DNA from: JALYUM01 sp036688685
GTDB taxonomy: Bacteria; Pseudomonadota; Gammaproteobacteria; Burkholderiales; Burkholderiaceae_D
DNA length: 64,000 bases
Assembly (NCBI RefSeq): GCF_036688685.1
Contig: NZ_JAQQPS010000003.1
Coordinates: 62,001 to 126,000 of the forward strand
Reading direction: 5' to 3'
In this document: positions 25,954-35,046 of the stretch, one piece after another
Layout: each line of letters begins with the position of its first letter
Position numbering within the stretch: the stretch's first letter is position 1
Program-made: the position numbers and the translations under genes
Notes under the pieces: generated by a model
Seen by the model: the letters and a program-made list of their open reading frames with translations, nothing else
Told to the model about the DNA's origin: nothing
Databases searched by the model: none

Positions 25954-27201
25954 ATGGACCACGCCATTCCCTCCGCCCAACTGCGCCGCCGCAGCCGCAT
26001 CCAGATCGCCACCGGCGTGCTGCTGTTTTCCGGCGTGTGCGCAGCCGCCTGGGGCATCAACCGCGTCATCCGGCCCAGCGTGGACAGTGCCGACATCGTC
26101 GTAGCAACGGTCAGGCGCGGCAACGTCGACAACACGATCGACGCGGCCGGCATCGTCATTCCGGTGCACGAAGAAGTCGTGTCCAGCCCTGGCGCGAGCC
26201 GCGTCGCGCGGGTCCATGCCAAGCCGGGCCAGCAGGTCAAGGGCGGCGAACTGCTGCTGGAACTGGACGACCGCACCATCCGCCTGGCGCTCGAAGCGCT
26301 CAAGGAGCAACTGGCGCAACAGCACAACCGCGTCAGCACCTTGACACTCGAGATGGAGCAAAAGCTCAAGCAGACCAGCAGCGCCATCGAACTGCTCGAG
26401 ATCGACCTGCAGGCCGCGCGCGTAAAACATGAGCGCAACCAGAAACTGCGCGTCACCGGCATCGTCTCGGGCGAGGATTTGCTGACGGCCGAGCTGAATG
26501 TGAAGCGCGCCGAGATCGGCTTGCGTCAGCAGCGCGACCTGCTGGTCGACACGCGCCGCGCCACCGCCAGCGCAGTCAACGCGGCCGGCCTGCAGCAAGC
26601 CATCCTGCAAAAACAGATCGTGCAACAGGAAGCGCTGCTGGCGCAAACGCGCGTTTGTGCGCCGTTTGCCGGCATGCTCACCTTCGTCGTCGAAGAAGAA
26701 GGGGCCAGCGTAGCGGCCGGGCAGCTGGTGGCGCGCGTTTCGGAGCTGCACAATTACAGGGTCGAGGCGACCTTGTCGGATTTTCACGCCAGCCTGCTGG
26801 CGGCCGGGCAGCCGGTGCGCGTCGAACAGAACGGCACGGTGCTGGCCGGCTCCATCCACACCATCCTGCCGGAAATCCAGAACGGCACCATCAAATTGCT
26901 GGTCGACCTGGAGCGGCCGCACGACACCCTGCTGCGCAACAAAATGCGCGTCGACGTCCACATCGTCACCGCGCGCCGCGCCAACGTGCTGGTGATCGCC
27001 AGCGCGGGCGCCTTCAATGGCCAGGGCGCGCAGGCCGCCTTCCTGGTGCGCGACGGCGTGGCGCAGAAGACCACGCTGACGCTGGGCGCCAGCGACGGCA
27101 AGGTGGCCGAGGTGGCCGCCGGCGCCCGCGCAGGCGACGCCTTCATCGTTTCCAACACCAGCACCTTCAAAGACCGCGACACCATCCGCATTACAAACTA
27201 A
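25954..27201 (+). CDS. ABC efflux membrane fusion protein (HlyD/MacA type)
   Basis: A 415-residue periplasmic adaptor anchored by one N-terminal helix (IQIATGVLLFSGVCAAAWG, residues about 14-32). A biotinyl-lipoyl-like half-motif (VHAKPGQQVKGGELLLELDD) comes first. A long coiled-coil hairpin rich in Gln and Glu follows (about 110-215), then the second lipoyl half (AQTRVCAPFAGMLTFVVEEEGASV) and a beta-barrel. It links the ABC transporter to an outer-membrane channel. It is first in an operon with an ATPase and two permeases and has a sigma-54 promoter. Confidence 0.88.
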   Translation: MDHAIPSAQLRRRSRIQIATGVLLFSGVCAAAWGINRVIRPSVDSADIVVATVRRGNVDNTIDAAGIVIPVHEEVVSSPGASRVARVHAKPGQQVKGGELLLELDDRTIRLALEALKEQLAQQHNRVSTLTLEMEQKLKQTSSAIELLEIDLQAARVKHERNQKLRVTGIVSGEDLLTAELNVKRAEIGLRQQRDLLVDTRRATASAVNAAGLQQAILQKQIVQQEALLAQTRVCAPFAGMLTFVVEEEGASVAAGQLVARVSELHNYRVEATLSDFHASLLAAGQPVRVEQNGTVLAGSIHTILPEIQNGTIKLLVDLERPHDTLLRNKMRVDVHIVTARRANVLVIASAGAFNGQGAQAAFLVRDGVAQKTTLTLGASDGKVAEVAAGARAGDAFIVSNTSTFKDRDTIRITN

Positions 27202-27212
27202 GGCAAGCCACC

Positions 27213-27875
27213 ATGATCAAACTGAGCAACATCAGCAAGACCTACCGCACCGACAAGGTCGAAACGCTGGCCCTGAACGACATCGACCTGCACGTCAGGC
27301 AAGGCGAATTCGTCGCCATGATGGGCCCCAGCGGCTGCGGCAAGAGCACGCTCCTGAATGTCATCGGCCTGCTCGACCGGCCCGGCCAGGGCAGCATCGA
27401 CATCAACGGCATGGCCGTCCAGAAGCGCGCCGACAAGGACCTGGCGCAGCTGCGCAACCAGACCTTCGGCTTCATCTTCCAGAGCTTCCACCTGATCCCC
27501 GATTTGCGCGTGATCGACAACGTCGAACTGCCGCTGCTGTACCGGAAAATGGCCAACGCCGAGCGGCGTGCGCTGGCGCGGGCAGCGCTGGAAAAAGTGG
27601 GCCTGGGCGCACGCATGGATCACTATCCGAACCAGCTGTCGGGCGGCCAGCAGCAGCGCGTGGCGATTGCGCGCGCGATCGTCGGCCGGCCGCAGATCCT
27701 GCTGGCCGATGAACCGACCGGTAACCTCGACAGCAAGATGGGCGAGGAAGTCATGGACATCCTTATGCAGCTCAATGACGAAGGCACCACCGTCGTGATG
27801 GTGACCCACGACGAGCAGCAGGCGCGCCGCGTGCACCGCATCGTGCGCGTGTTCGACGGCCAGCTGGTCGCATAG
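27213..27875 (+). CDS. ABC transporter ATPase (MacB/LolD type)
   Basis: A 220-residue ATPase with Walker A GPSGCGKST, the Q-loop (FIFQSFHLIPDL), signature LSGGQQQRVAIARA, Walker B ILLADEPTGNLD and the switch His of VMVTHDE. The extended frame is open far upstream, but the ATG at 27213 (MIKLSNISKTY) lies 11 bp after the adaptor gene and fits the family. The ATPase-only architecture with two separate permeases is the LolCDE/YknYZ type arrangement rather than fused MacB. Confidence 0.93.
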   Translation: MIKLSNISKTYRTDKVETLALNDIDLHVRQGEFVAMMGPSGCGKSTLLNVIGLLDRPGQGSIDINGMAVQKRADKDLAQLRNQTFGFIFQSFHLIPDLRVIDNVELPLLYRKMANAERRALARAALEKVGLGARMDHYPNQLSGGQQQRVAIARAIVGRPQILLADEPTGNLDSKMGEEVMDILMQLNDEGTTVVMVTHDEQQARRVHRIVRVFDGQLVA

Positions 27876-27885
27876 GGAGACCACG

Positions 27886-29133
27886 ATGCTCCGCAATTAT
27901 CTGCTCACGGCCTGGAAAGTGTTCATGCGCCGCAAACTGTTCACGACGATTAACCTCGCCTGCATCGTGCTCACGCTGGTCATCCTGATGGTCATTACCG
28001 CCATGCTCGAAAGCGCCTTCTATCCCGCCGGCGTCGAGGGAAAGAGCGACCGCTTCCTGCAAGTGATGACGATCCACATGGAGGGGCGGGACAAAGGCTC
28101 GATGAGCCAGTCGCCGCTCGGTTTCAAACTGATCGACCAGTACCTGAAACCCCTGGCCGGCGTCGAGCGCGTCGCTGCGCTGACCTCAGCCGATCCGGTC
28201 TCGGTCTACCAGGGCGAGCGGGTCAGCACACTCGACATGCGCCGCACCGATGCCGATTACTGGAAGGTGCTCGACTTCACGGTGCTGGCTGGGCGCCTGA
28301 CCACCGCGCAGGACGACATCGACGCGCGCCAGGTCGCCGTGATTAACCGCAGCAGTGCAAAAAAACTGTTCGGCGGGCTGCCGGCGGCGGCAATCGGGCA
28401 AAAGATCGACGTGGGCGGCCAGTCTTTCGAGATCGTCGGCGTGGTCGAGAATGCGCTGCACCTGAATGCGTACGGTGACCTGTGGGCGCCCATTTCCACC
28501 TTCCCGTCGAGCGGCTATCGCCAGCAGCTGACCGGGTCTTTCTCGGCGCTGATTCTGGCACACAAGGCCAGCGACCTGGCGCGCATCCGGCGTGAGGTGG
28601 CGCGCATCGCCAGCGGCGTCGTCACCGACGATCCGGCCAAGTGGAAAACCGTGAAGTTCTGGGCCGATAGCAAGCTCGACCTGTTTGCCCGCAGCACGGT
28701 GGGCAGCGAAAAGACCGCCGATCCAGGCGCTACCGAACTGCTGGCCATCCTGTGTGCCGCCATGGTTCTGTTCATGCTGCTGCCGGCGCTGAACCTGGTC
28801 AACCTGAATACCGGGCGCATTCTCGAACGCCAGACGGAAATTGGCGTGCGCAAGGCGTTCGGCGCGACCAGCGCCACGCTGGCCGGCCAGCTGATCGTCG
28901 AAAATATCCTGCTCTGCCTGGCCGGCGGCCTGATCGCCCTGGGCGTCACCGCCGGGGTGCTGGCCTGGATCGAAGCCGCCGCCCTGATCCCTTACCTGAA
29001 GATCGAGATGGACTGGGCAGTGTTCGGCTACGGGCTCGTGCTCGCCACCGTGTTCGGTTTGCTGTCCGGCGTACTGCCGGCCTGGAAAATGTCGCGCCTC
29101 GATCCTGTCCACGCCTTGAAAGGAAGCACCTGA
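27886..29133 (+). CDS. ABC transporter permease 1 (MacB/FtsX type)
   Basis: A 415-residue permease with an N-terminal membrane helix (FTTINLACIVLTLVILMVITAM) and a large periplasmic MacB_PCD domain of about 230 residues. Three C-terminal helices end with the FtsX domain (LNLVNLNTGRILERQTEIGVRKAFGAT ahead of them). It probably pairs with the second permease as a heterodimer. Its stop codon overlaps the next start (TGATG). Confidence 0.9.
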   Translation: MLRNYLLTAWKVFMRRKLFTTINLACIVLTLVILMVITAMLESAFYPAGVEGKSDRFLQVMTIHMEGRDKGSMSQSPLGFKLIDQYLKPLAGVERVAALTSADPVSVYQGERVSTLDMRRTDADYWKVLDFTVLAGRLTTAQDDIDARQVAVINRSSAKKLFGGLPAAAIGQKIDVGGQSFEIVGVVENALHLNAYGDLWAPISTFPSSGYRQQLTGSFSALILAHKASDLARIRREVARIASGVVTDDPAKWKTVKFWADSKLDLFARSTVGSEKTADPGATELLAILCAAMVLFMLLPALNLVNLNTGRILERQTEIGVRKAFGATSATLAGQLIVENILLCLAGGLIALGVTAGVLAWIEAAALIPYLKIEMDWAVFGYGLVLATVFGLLSGVLPAWKMSRLDPVHALKGST

Positions 29134-30314
29134 TGCTGCGCCATCTATTAAAACTGACCTGGAAACGCAAGTCCAGGAACCTGATGCTGAGTCTTGAAAT
29201 CCTGCTCGCCTTTGCCATCGTGTTTGCCATTGCCGCCTTCGGACTGCGCAGCTGGCAGCTGTACCGGATGCCGCTCGGCTTCGCCGTGCAGGATGTGTGG
29301 TCGGTCTCGATTGGTACCGGCGGCAAGGATCGTCTCGACGGCGCCAGCATCGATGCTTTCCTGCGCGGTGTCCGCGAACTGCCGGAAGTGGCGCAGGCGT
29401 CCTTTGCCAGCATCACACCCTACACGCATTCGACCCACATCGACGGCATGAAAGCGCCAGGCGGCCCGGAGATTCCGGCTAACCTGATGGAAGCGAGCGA
29501 CGATTTCGCGGCCGTCATGTCGGTTCCCCTTGCCGAGGGGCGCTGGTTTGCACCGGGCGATAATGGCGCCGCCGCGCGGCCAGTGGTCATCAACCGCATG
29601 CTGGCCGAGAGGCTGTTCCCCGGCCAGGCGGCACTGGGCCGCGCCTATGCATCGGACAACGACCTGGAGCATTTCAAGGTGGTCGGCATCGTGGACGACT
29701 ACCGCGGCAAGGGCGAGTTGATGGCACCGGTGCCGTTCATGATCAAGCGTTTCGTGCCGACCGATGTCAGCAGCTACGCGCGCAGCCTGCTGTTGCGCGT
29801 CAAGCCGGGCACCGACCGGGCCTTCGAGAGCCGCCTCAACAGCCGCCTGAAAGCGATCCGCAACGACTGGAGCTACAGCATCAGACCGCTGCCGGACCTG
29901 CGCAAGTCCGAACTGAACGCCGGGTTCACACCCTTGATCATCCTGGCCACGATTGCCGCCTTCATGCTGGTGATGGTCGCCTTCGGCCTGTTCGGCGCGC
30001 TGTGGCAAAACACCACGCAGCGCATCCCGGAGATAGGCCTGCGGCGCGCGCTGGGCGCCAGAGCCGGCGCCATCTACGGCCAGATCATCGCCGAGCAGCT
30101 GTTGCTCAGTTCCGTGGCCATCGCGCTGGGACTGGTCTTGCTGGTACAGCTGCCGTTGACCGGTGCGCTGGGCGCGGCGCTCAACTGGCAGGTGTTTTTT
30201 GGCGCGGCCGGCCTGTCGATGACTGTGATCTATCTGCTATCCTTGCTCTGCTCGCTCTACCCGGGCTGGCGCGCCAGCCGGCTCAGCCCGACCCAGGCGC
30301 TGCACCATGAATAA
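29133..30314 (+). CDS. ABC transporter permease 2 (MacB/FtsX type)
   Basis: A 393-residue permease of the same layout as its neighbour: one N-terminal helix (LMLSLEILLAFAIVFAIAAFGL), a periplasmic domain, and three C-terminal helices with the FtsX motif (IPEIGLRRALGARAGAIYGQI). The start at 29133 shares one base with the preceding stop codon. The open frame reaches back to 28752 but that part is out of frame with the first permease and lacks a start signal. Confidence 0.9.
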   Translation: MLRHLLKLTWKRKSRNLMLSLEILLAFAIVFAIAAFGLRSWQLYRMPLGFAVQDVWSVSIGTGGKDRLDGASIDAFLRGVRELPEVAQASFASITPYTHSTHIDGMKAPGGPEIPANLMEASDDFAAVMSVPLAEGRWFAPGDNGAAARPVVINRMLAERLFPGQAALGRAYASDNDLEHFKVVGIVDDYRGKGELMAPVPFMIKRFVPTDVSSYARSLLLRVKPGTDRAFESRLNSRLKAIRNDWSYSIRPLPDLRKSELNAGFTPLIILATIAAFMLVMVAFGLFGALWQNTTQRIPEIGLRRALGARAGAIYGQIIAEQLLLSSVAIALGLVLLVQLPLTGALGAALNWQVFFGAAGLSMTVIYLLSLLCSLYPGWRASRLSPTQALHHE

Positions 30315-30332
30315 ACGTCAAACAGGCAATCG

Positions 30333-31739
30333 ATGAAATCAGAAGGCAAGCGGCGCATCCTGGTCGTCGACGACGACAGCGCGGTACAGGTGTCGCTGGC
30401 CCTGCTGCTCAAGCAGGCCGGCTTCGACGCGGTTTGCTGCGACGGCCCGCGCGAAGCGCTGGCGGCACTCGCCGCCAGTCGGTTCGACCTGGCGCTGCAG
30501 GACATGAATTTTTCACTGCAGACCAGCGGCGAGGAAGGCATGGCGCTGTTGCTGGAACTACGCCAGCACTATCCTGCCCTGCCGGTGCTGTTGATGACGG
30601 CCTGGGGCTCGATTGCGCTGGCCATTCGCGGCGTGCAGGCCGGCGCCGCGAATTTTTTCACCAAACCCTGGGACAATGCGCAGCTGGTCGATTTGATCGA
30701 GGCAACGCTGGTCTCCAGCGCGCCCGCCGTGCCAGCCGCGCCGCGCCAGGCCCGTGCTGCACTCGACGGCCGCGCCGACTTCGGCACCATCGTCGGCGAA
30801 CATCCGGCCTTGCTCAAGGTGCTGGAAACGGTGGCCCAGGTCGCGCGCACGCGCGCGCCCGTGCTGATCCTCGGCGAAAGCGGCACCGGCAAGGAACTCA
30901 TTGCCGACGCCATCCACCGCAACAGCCCGCGCGCCGGCGCGCCCATCGTCAAGATCAATATGGGCGCGATCACGCCGTCGCTTTTTGAGAGCGAGATGTT
31001 CGGCCACGTGCGCGGCGCGTTTACCGATGCGCGCGCCGATCGCAAGGGCCATATCGCCAGCGCCGACGGCGGCACCCTGTTTCTGGACGAGATCGGCGAA
31101 CTGCACCGCGCCGATCAAGTAAAACTGCTGCGCGTGCTGCAGGACCAGCGCTACCAGCCGGTCGGCACCAGCCGCGACCTGCAGGCGGATATCCGCGTGG
31201 TGTCGGCCACCAACCGCGAGCTGGCCGAGCTGGTGGCGCGCGGCGAGTTCCGCGAAGACCTGTTTTACCGCCTGAACCTGATCACGATCCGCCTGCCGCC
31301 GCTGCGCGAACGCAGGAGCGATATCGCGCTGCTGGCGCGCCACATCGCCGCCAGCGTGGCCGAGGGCTATGGCCTGGGCGCCGTGACGCTGGCCCCCGCC
31401 GCGCTGGACTGGCTCACTGCACAACCCTGGCCGGGCAATATCCGCCAGCTGAAGCAGACGCTCGAACGCACGCTGCTCCTGTCCGGCAAAACGCAGCTGG
31501 CGCAGGCCGACTTCCTGGCCACCAGCGCGGTCGACGACAGCGCCCCCGGCACGCGCCTGGGCGTGGACGGCATGACCATCGAACAGGTCGAGCGCCAGAT
31601 GATTGCGCAGGCGCTGCAGCAGCACGTCGGGAATATCTCGCGCGTGGCCAAGACCCTCGGCCTGTCGCGCACGGCGCTGTACCGGCGCCTGGAACGCCAC
31701 GGTCTGACCGACGGCGTCGATCCACGAAGCGCCCCATGA
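30333..31739 (+). CDS. NtrC-family sigma-54 response regulator
   Basis: A 468-residue activator with receiver, AAA+ and Fis-type domains. The receiver starts RILVVDDDSAVQ with the likely phospho-acceptor Asp57 (LALQDMNF). Walker A GESGTGKE is near residue 181, and Walker B is GGTLFLDEIGEL. The loop that contacts sigma-54 reads GAFTDA at 228-233 rather than GAFTGA. The C-terminal helix-turn-helix is VAKTLGLSRTALYRRLERHGL. It should be phosphorylated by the kinase encoded next (4-bp overlap) and activate the sigma-54 promoter upstream of this same operon. Confidence 0.93.
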   Translation: MKSEGKRRILVVDDDSAVQVSLALLLKQAGFDAVCCDGPREALAALAASRFDLALQDMNFSLQTSGEEGMALLLELRQHYPALPVLLMTAWGSIALAIRGVQAGAANFFTKPWDNAQLVDLIEATLVSSAPAVPAAPRQARAALDGRADFGTIVGEHPALLKVLETVAQVARTRAPVLILGESGTGKELIADAIHRNSPRAGAPIVKINMGAITPSLFESEMFGHVRGAFTDARADRKGHIASADGGTLFLDEIGELHRADQVKLLRVLQDQRYQPVGTSRDLQADIRVVSATNRELAELVARGEFREDLFYRLNLITIRLPPLRERRSDIALLARHIAASVAEGYGLGAVTLAPAALDWLTAQPWPGNIRQLKQTLERTLLLSGKTQLAQADFLATSAVDDSAPGTRLGVDGMTIEQVERQMIAQALQQHVGNISRVAKTLGLSRTALYRRLERHGLTDGVDPRSAP

Positions 31740-33106
31740 AACTGCGCACCAGTTTCACAAGCTACCTGGTGGCCGTACACGTGCTGCTGTTCGGCTGCGC
31801 CACGCTGCTGCTGCCGGCGCAGCCGTGGCTGTTCGTCGGCGCCGAAGGGCTGCTGGTCGCCAGCCTGGTGCTGGGCTGGTGGCAGCTGCGGCGCGCGCTG
31901 GCGCCGCTCGGCTACACGCAGCGCTTCCACGATCTGCTGGCCGACCAGCAGTACGCCAGCCGCCTGGCCGCACCAGGCATGCGCGAGCTCGACGAGCTGG
32001 TGGCCACCTTCAACACCATGCTGGCGACGCTGCACCGCGAACGCCTGGCGATCGGCGAGCAGCAGGGGTTTCTCGACCGCCTGCTGGCCGCCACGCAGAA
32101 CGCCGTGCTGGTGTTCGACTTCGACCATGCTCTCTCGCTGGTCAACGCCAGCGGCCTGGCACTGCTCGGCAGCGCAGAGCCGCTCGGACAGACTTTACTC
32201 GCCTGCGCGGATGGCGCGGCCGACCCGCGCACGCGCGACCTGGTGCGCCAGCTCGATGCGTTGCCTCTGGGAGAGAGCGATGTGCTGACCGACCTGGCAG
32301 GGCGTCGCTACCGCGCCCAGCGCGGTCAGTTTTTCGACCGCGGTTTTACGCGTCACTTCCTGATGGTGGAAGAATTGACGGTGGAACTGGAAGACTCGGA
32401 GCGCGCCGCCTATGAACGCCTGGTGCGCGTGCTGGCCCATGAAGTGAACAACACGGTCGCCGCCACCGGCTCGGTGCTCGACTCGCTGCTGGCCTATCGC
32501 GGCCAGTTGACCGACACCGATGCTGCGGACTTCAGCACCGCAATCGTCGCGGTCAAGCGCAGGAATACAGGCCTGGGCGAATTCATCGACAGGTTCACGA
32601 AAGTCGTCAAAATGCCGGCGCCCGAGCTGCGCCCGGCGCACATCGGCGCCGTGATGGACGATATCCTCTGGCTCAGCCGCGAGCAGTGCCACAGCCGCGC
32701 CATCCTGCTGTCCTGGGGCCGGCGCGACGATGTGGCGCCGGTGCAGCTGGACGTGCAGCTGATGGAGCAGGCGCTGCTCAACATCGTCAAGAACGCGATC
32801 GAAGCGATCGAGGCCGGCAATGCAGCCAATGGCAGCACGGGCGGCGCGATCCGCATCGATTTGATGGCGACGCGCCAGGGCGCGCAACTGGCGATCGTCG
32901 ACTCCGGTGGCCAGCTCGACGCCACGCCCATGCGCCAGCTGTTCACGCCCTTCTTCAGCACCAAGAAAGGCGGCCAGGGCATCGGCTTGATGTTCGTGCG
33001 CGAAGTGCTCACGCGCCACGGCTTCACGTGGGCGCTGGCGCCAGGCGGCGCTGGCAACACGGGAGAAACGCGCTTCGACATCTGGCTGCCCGCGTCCAGC
33101 AATTAG
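31736..33106 (+). CDS. Membrane sensor histidine kinase of the ABC operon
   Basis: A 456-residue kinase. Two short membrane segments near the N-terminus (residues about 8-28 and 31-48) have almost no periplasmic loop, suggesting it senses within the membrane. A PAS-like region (about 115-210) follows. The H-box is LAHEVNNTVAATGSV with the phosphorylated His235. The ATP-binding domain has LLNIVKNAIEAIEA and FFSTKKGGQGIGLMFVREVL. Small-loop kinases often detect cell-envelope stress or antimicrobials, fitting an efflux operon. It overlaps the regulator gene by 4 bp. Confidence 0.92.
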   Translation: MKLRTSFTSYLVAVHVLLFGCATLLLPAQPWLFVGAEGLLVASLVLGWWQLRRALAPLGYTQRFHDLLADQQYASRLAAPGMRELDELVATFNTMLATLHRERLAIGEQQGFLDRLLAATQNAVLVFDFDHALSLVNASGLALLGSAEPLGQTLLACADGAADPRTRDLVRQLDALPLGESDVLTDLAGRRYRAQRGQFFDRGFTRHFLMVEELTVELEDSERAAYERLVRVLAHEVNNTVAATGSVLDSLLAYRGQLTDTDAADFSTAIVAVKRRNTGLGEFIDRFTKVVKMPAPELRPAHIGAVMDDILWLSREQCHSRAILLSWGRRDDVAPVQLDVQLMEQALLNIVKNAIEAIEAGNAANGSTGGAIRIDLMATRQGAQLAIVDSGGQLDATPMRQLFTPFFSTKKGGQGIGLMFVREVLTRHGFTWALAPGGAGNTGETRFDIWLPASSN

Positions 33107-33115
33107 AATACGTCC

Positions 33116-33508
33116 ATGGCATCCAAAAAACCCATCTATCCAGGCGCGACCACGGGCCGCGGCGCGGTCCTCGCCGTGCTGCTGTCGCAAGACGACCAGT
33201 CCGGCGCCGAGCCGCTGCAGGGGCGCGTCACGCTGGCCGCCATCGTCAAATCCTTGAAGCGTAAATACCACTGGCCGGTGGAGACCAACAGTTTTCCGGC
33301 GAACGGGCCTGACGGCCGCGCGACCTGGGCCACCGTCTACAGCCTGCCCGAGAAAGTGGTGACGGCCGCGTTGAAGGGTGAAGGCGGCCAGTGGATGGCC
33401 GACCGCGCGCTGGCGCGGCGCGCACGGGTCGCCGCCCTCGACAAACCGGCGCCACGTGCGGGCATGCGCCCGGAATGGCGCCCGCCAGAAGAACCTGACG
33501 ATGCCTGA
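33116..33508 (+). CDS. Hypothetical protein of 130 residues
   Basis: Starts 9 bp after the kinase stop, so likely the last gene of the sigma-54 operon. The protein is basic with no signal peptide or membrane segment. A central part (VTLAAIVKSLKRKYHWPVETNS and GRATWATVYSLPEKVV) could be a small alpha/beta domain with a helix-turn-helix-like stretch. The tail is Pro- and Arg-rich. I do not recognise the family. It ends back-to-back with the opposite gene: the two stop codons together form TGATCA. Confidence 0.6.
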   Translation: MASKKPIYPGATTGRGAVLAVLLSQDDQSGAEPLQGRVTLAAIVKSLKRKYHWPVETNSFPANGPDGRATWATVYSLPEKVVTAALKGEGGQWMADRALARRARVAALDKPAPRAGMRPEWRPPEEPDDA

Positions 33509-34849
33509 TCAGGCGGCGCGTGCGCGCCTGACCAGGTAGCGCAGGGTGGCGCGCGGGTGGCGCCGGTCGTAACCGTTTTTCGCCATGCGCTGGGGCAGGA
33601 AGAAACGGCTGAATGCGGCCAGTGCGGCAGCATCGGCTGCCTGAAAGCGGCCATTCACCTGCGTGGTGTCGAAACCGTACTCGTTCCTGAATAAAAACAC
33701 GGCGTTCGACGCCGTCATGGACACGTGGTGCGCGGCACCGGCGTCCAGCACGCGCAGCCCCTTGCGGTACGAGCAGCGCACAGTCTGCTGCAAGTCGCTT
33801 AGCGCGACGTCGAGCGGCGCAATCCGGTGCGCCAGTTCCAGCAGTTGCGGCAAGTGGTGCAGGCTGCGCGTGACGGCCGCCCGGTAGCCCTCGAACGCGG
33901 CCCGGACCTCGTCCAGCGAAGCGGCTGCCGTGGCAGGCAGTAGCAGCAAGTCGCCCGCCAGCAGCGCCGACCAGTGCGCCAGCGCGCGCCGGTGGGTGTC
34001 GGTCAGCGATGCCGCGCTTGCGCTGTCGAGATCGAAACTGGCGCCCGGCTGCAGGAAGCGGATCGAGCGCGCCATCTTGGCCAGGCGGGTGGCGTCGGCA
34101 ATGCGGCGCGGCGTGTTCTGCGCGGCATTCAGGTAGGCATTGTCCGGCTGGCTGAAGTAGACGAACGACGCAAACGGCAGAATCAGGCCTGGCTTGAGCA
34201 TGCCAATTTGCAGCGCCATGCGGGTGATTTTTTCTGCCGCGGCCTGTTGCTGCCGTTCGGGTTGGTCGGGATTGCCCACCCAGTTGGCGTAACCGAATTG
34301 CGTGAGCAGCACATCGATACGCGGCGCCAGCGCGGCCACCTGCGCCTGCACTTCGCGGCACTGGTCGGGCGTGTTCACCACGCAGTCGTTCAGGTTCAGC
34401 AAGCTGCGCCCGCCACTCTGGATCAATGCCCAGGAGTCGCCTTCGCTGTAGGGAAACACGGCAATCCGCATGTCGTGGCCCAGCGTGACCGGCGCACCCG
34501 GCGCACATTCGATGACGGCAAAACCCTGTTTGCGCAGGAAGCCGGCCACGCGACCGTCGAGCGTCTGCTGGTACAGGAAGGTGACGCGCACGCGCGCCTC
34601 GGCCTGCAATAACTTGATGAAGGAAATCGAGAAATGGTCGGGGTGCTCGTGCGAGATCCAGATGAACACCGGCAGCGCAGCCTCGTTCAGTTGCGCCACC
34701 AGGGCCGCGTTGCTGGTCGAACGGTCGAGCAGGCTCCAGCCCTGGTTGAAGGCGCTGCCTTCGAGCCAGGGGTCGACCAGCAGCACGGCGGCGTCGGTCT
34801 GCACCATGAAGGACGCGTGGTTGACAAAAGTGAACTGGTTGCGCGCCAT
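33509..34849 (-). CDS. MBL-fold metallo-hydrolase
   Basis: A 446-residue protein with the metallo-beta-lactamase-fold start NHASFMVQTDAAVLLVDPWLEGSAF and the metal-binding IWISHEHPDHFS. Another His-rich Asp follows in the middle domain. The layout resembles UlaG-like or other MBL hydrolases of unknown substrate. The C-terminal 200 residues look like an added helical domain. The start at 34849 (MARNQF) has AAGGAG five bases upstream on the minus strand, much better than the open frame's first Met at 34969. It is convergent with the operon to its left and divergent from pilD. Confidence 0.8.
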   Translation of the reverse strand: MARNQFTFVNHASFMVQTDAAVLLVDPWLEGSAFNQGWSLLDRSTSNAALVAQLNEAALPVFIWISHEHPDHFSISFIKLLQAEARVRVTFLYQQTLDGRVAGFLRKQGFAVIECAPGAPVTLGHDMRIAVFPYSEGDSWALIQSGGRSLLNLNDCVVNTPDQCREVQAQVAALAPRIDVLLTQFGYANWVGNPDQPERQQQAAAEKITRMALQIGMLKPGLILPFASFVYFSQPDNAYLNAAQNTPRRIADATRLAKMARSIRFLQPGASFDLDSASAASLTDTHRRALAHWSALLAGDLLLLPATAAASLDEVRAAFEGYRAAVTRSLHHLPQLLELAHRIAPLDVALSDLQQTVRCSYRKGLRVLDAGAAHHVSMTASNAVFLFRNEYGFDTTQVNGRFQAADAAALAAFSRFFLPQRMAKNGYDRRHPRATLRYLVRRARAA

Positions 34850-35046
34850 GGCGACTCCTTCGCAAAGTGGGGGGATACCCGGGTCAGCGTAGCGGACCCA
34901 CAACTGGCCGCGACTGATCCGCAACAAGTGCGCCAGCAATGCCTGCGCCAGTGTTGCAAGCACCCACAAAGCGGGCGAAACGGCCTAAAATGATTGTCCT
35001 GGAGAATCGCCGCCGTACCGCAGCTTCCCTTGTTTACTGGAACTTT

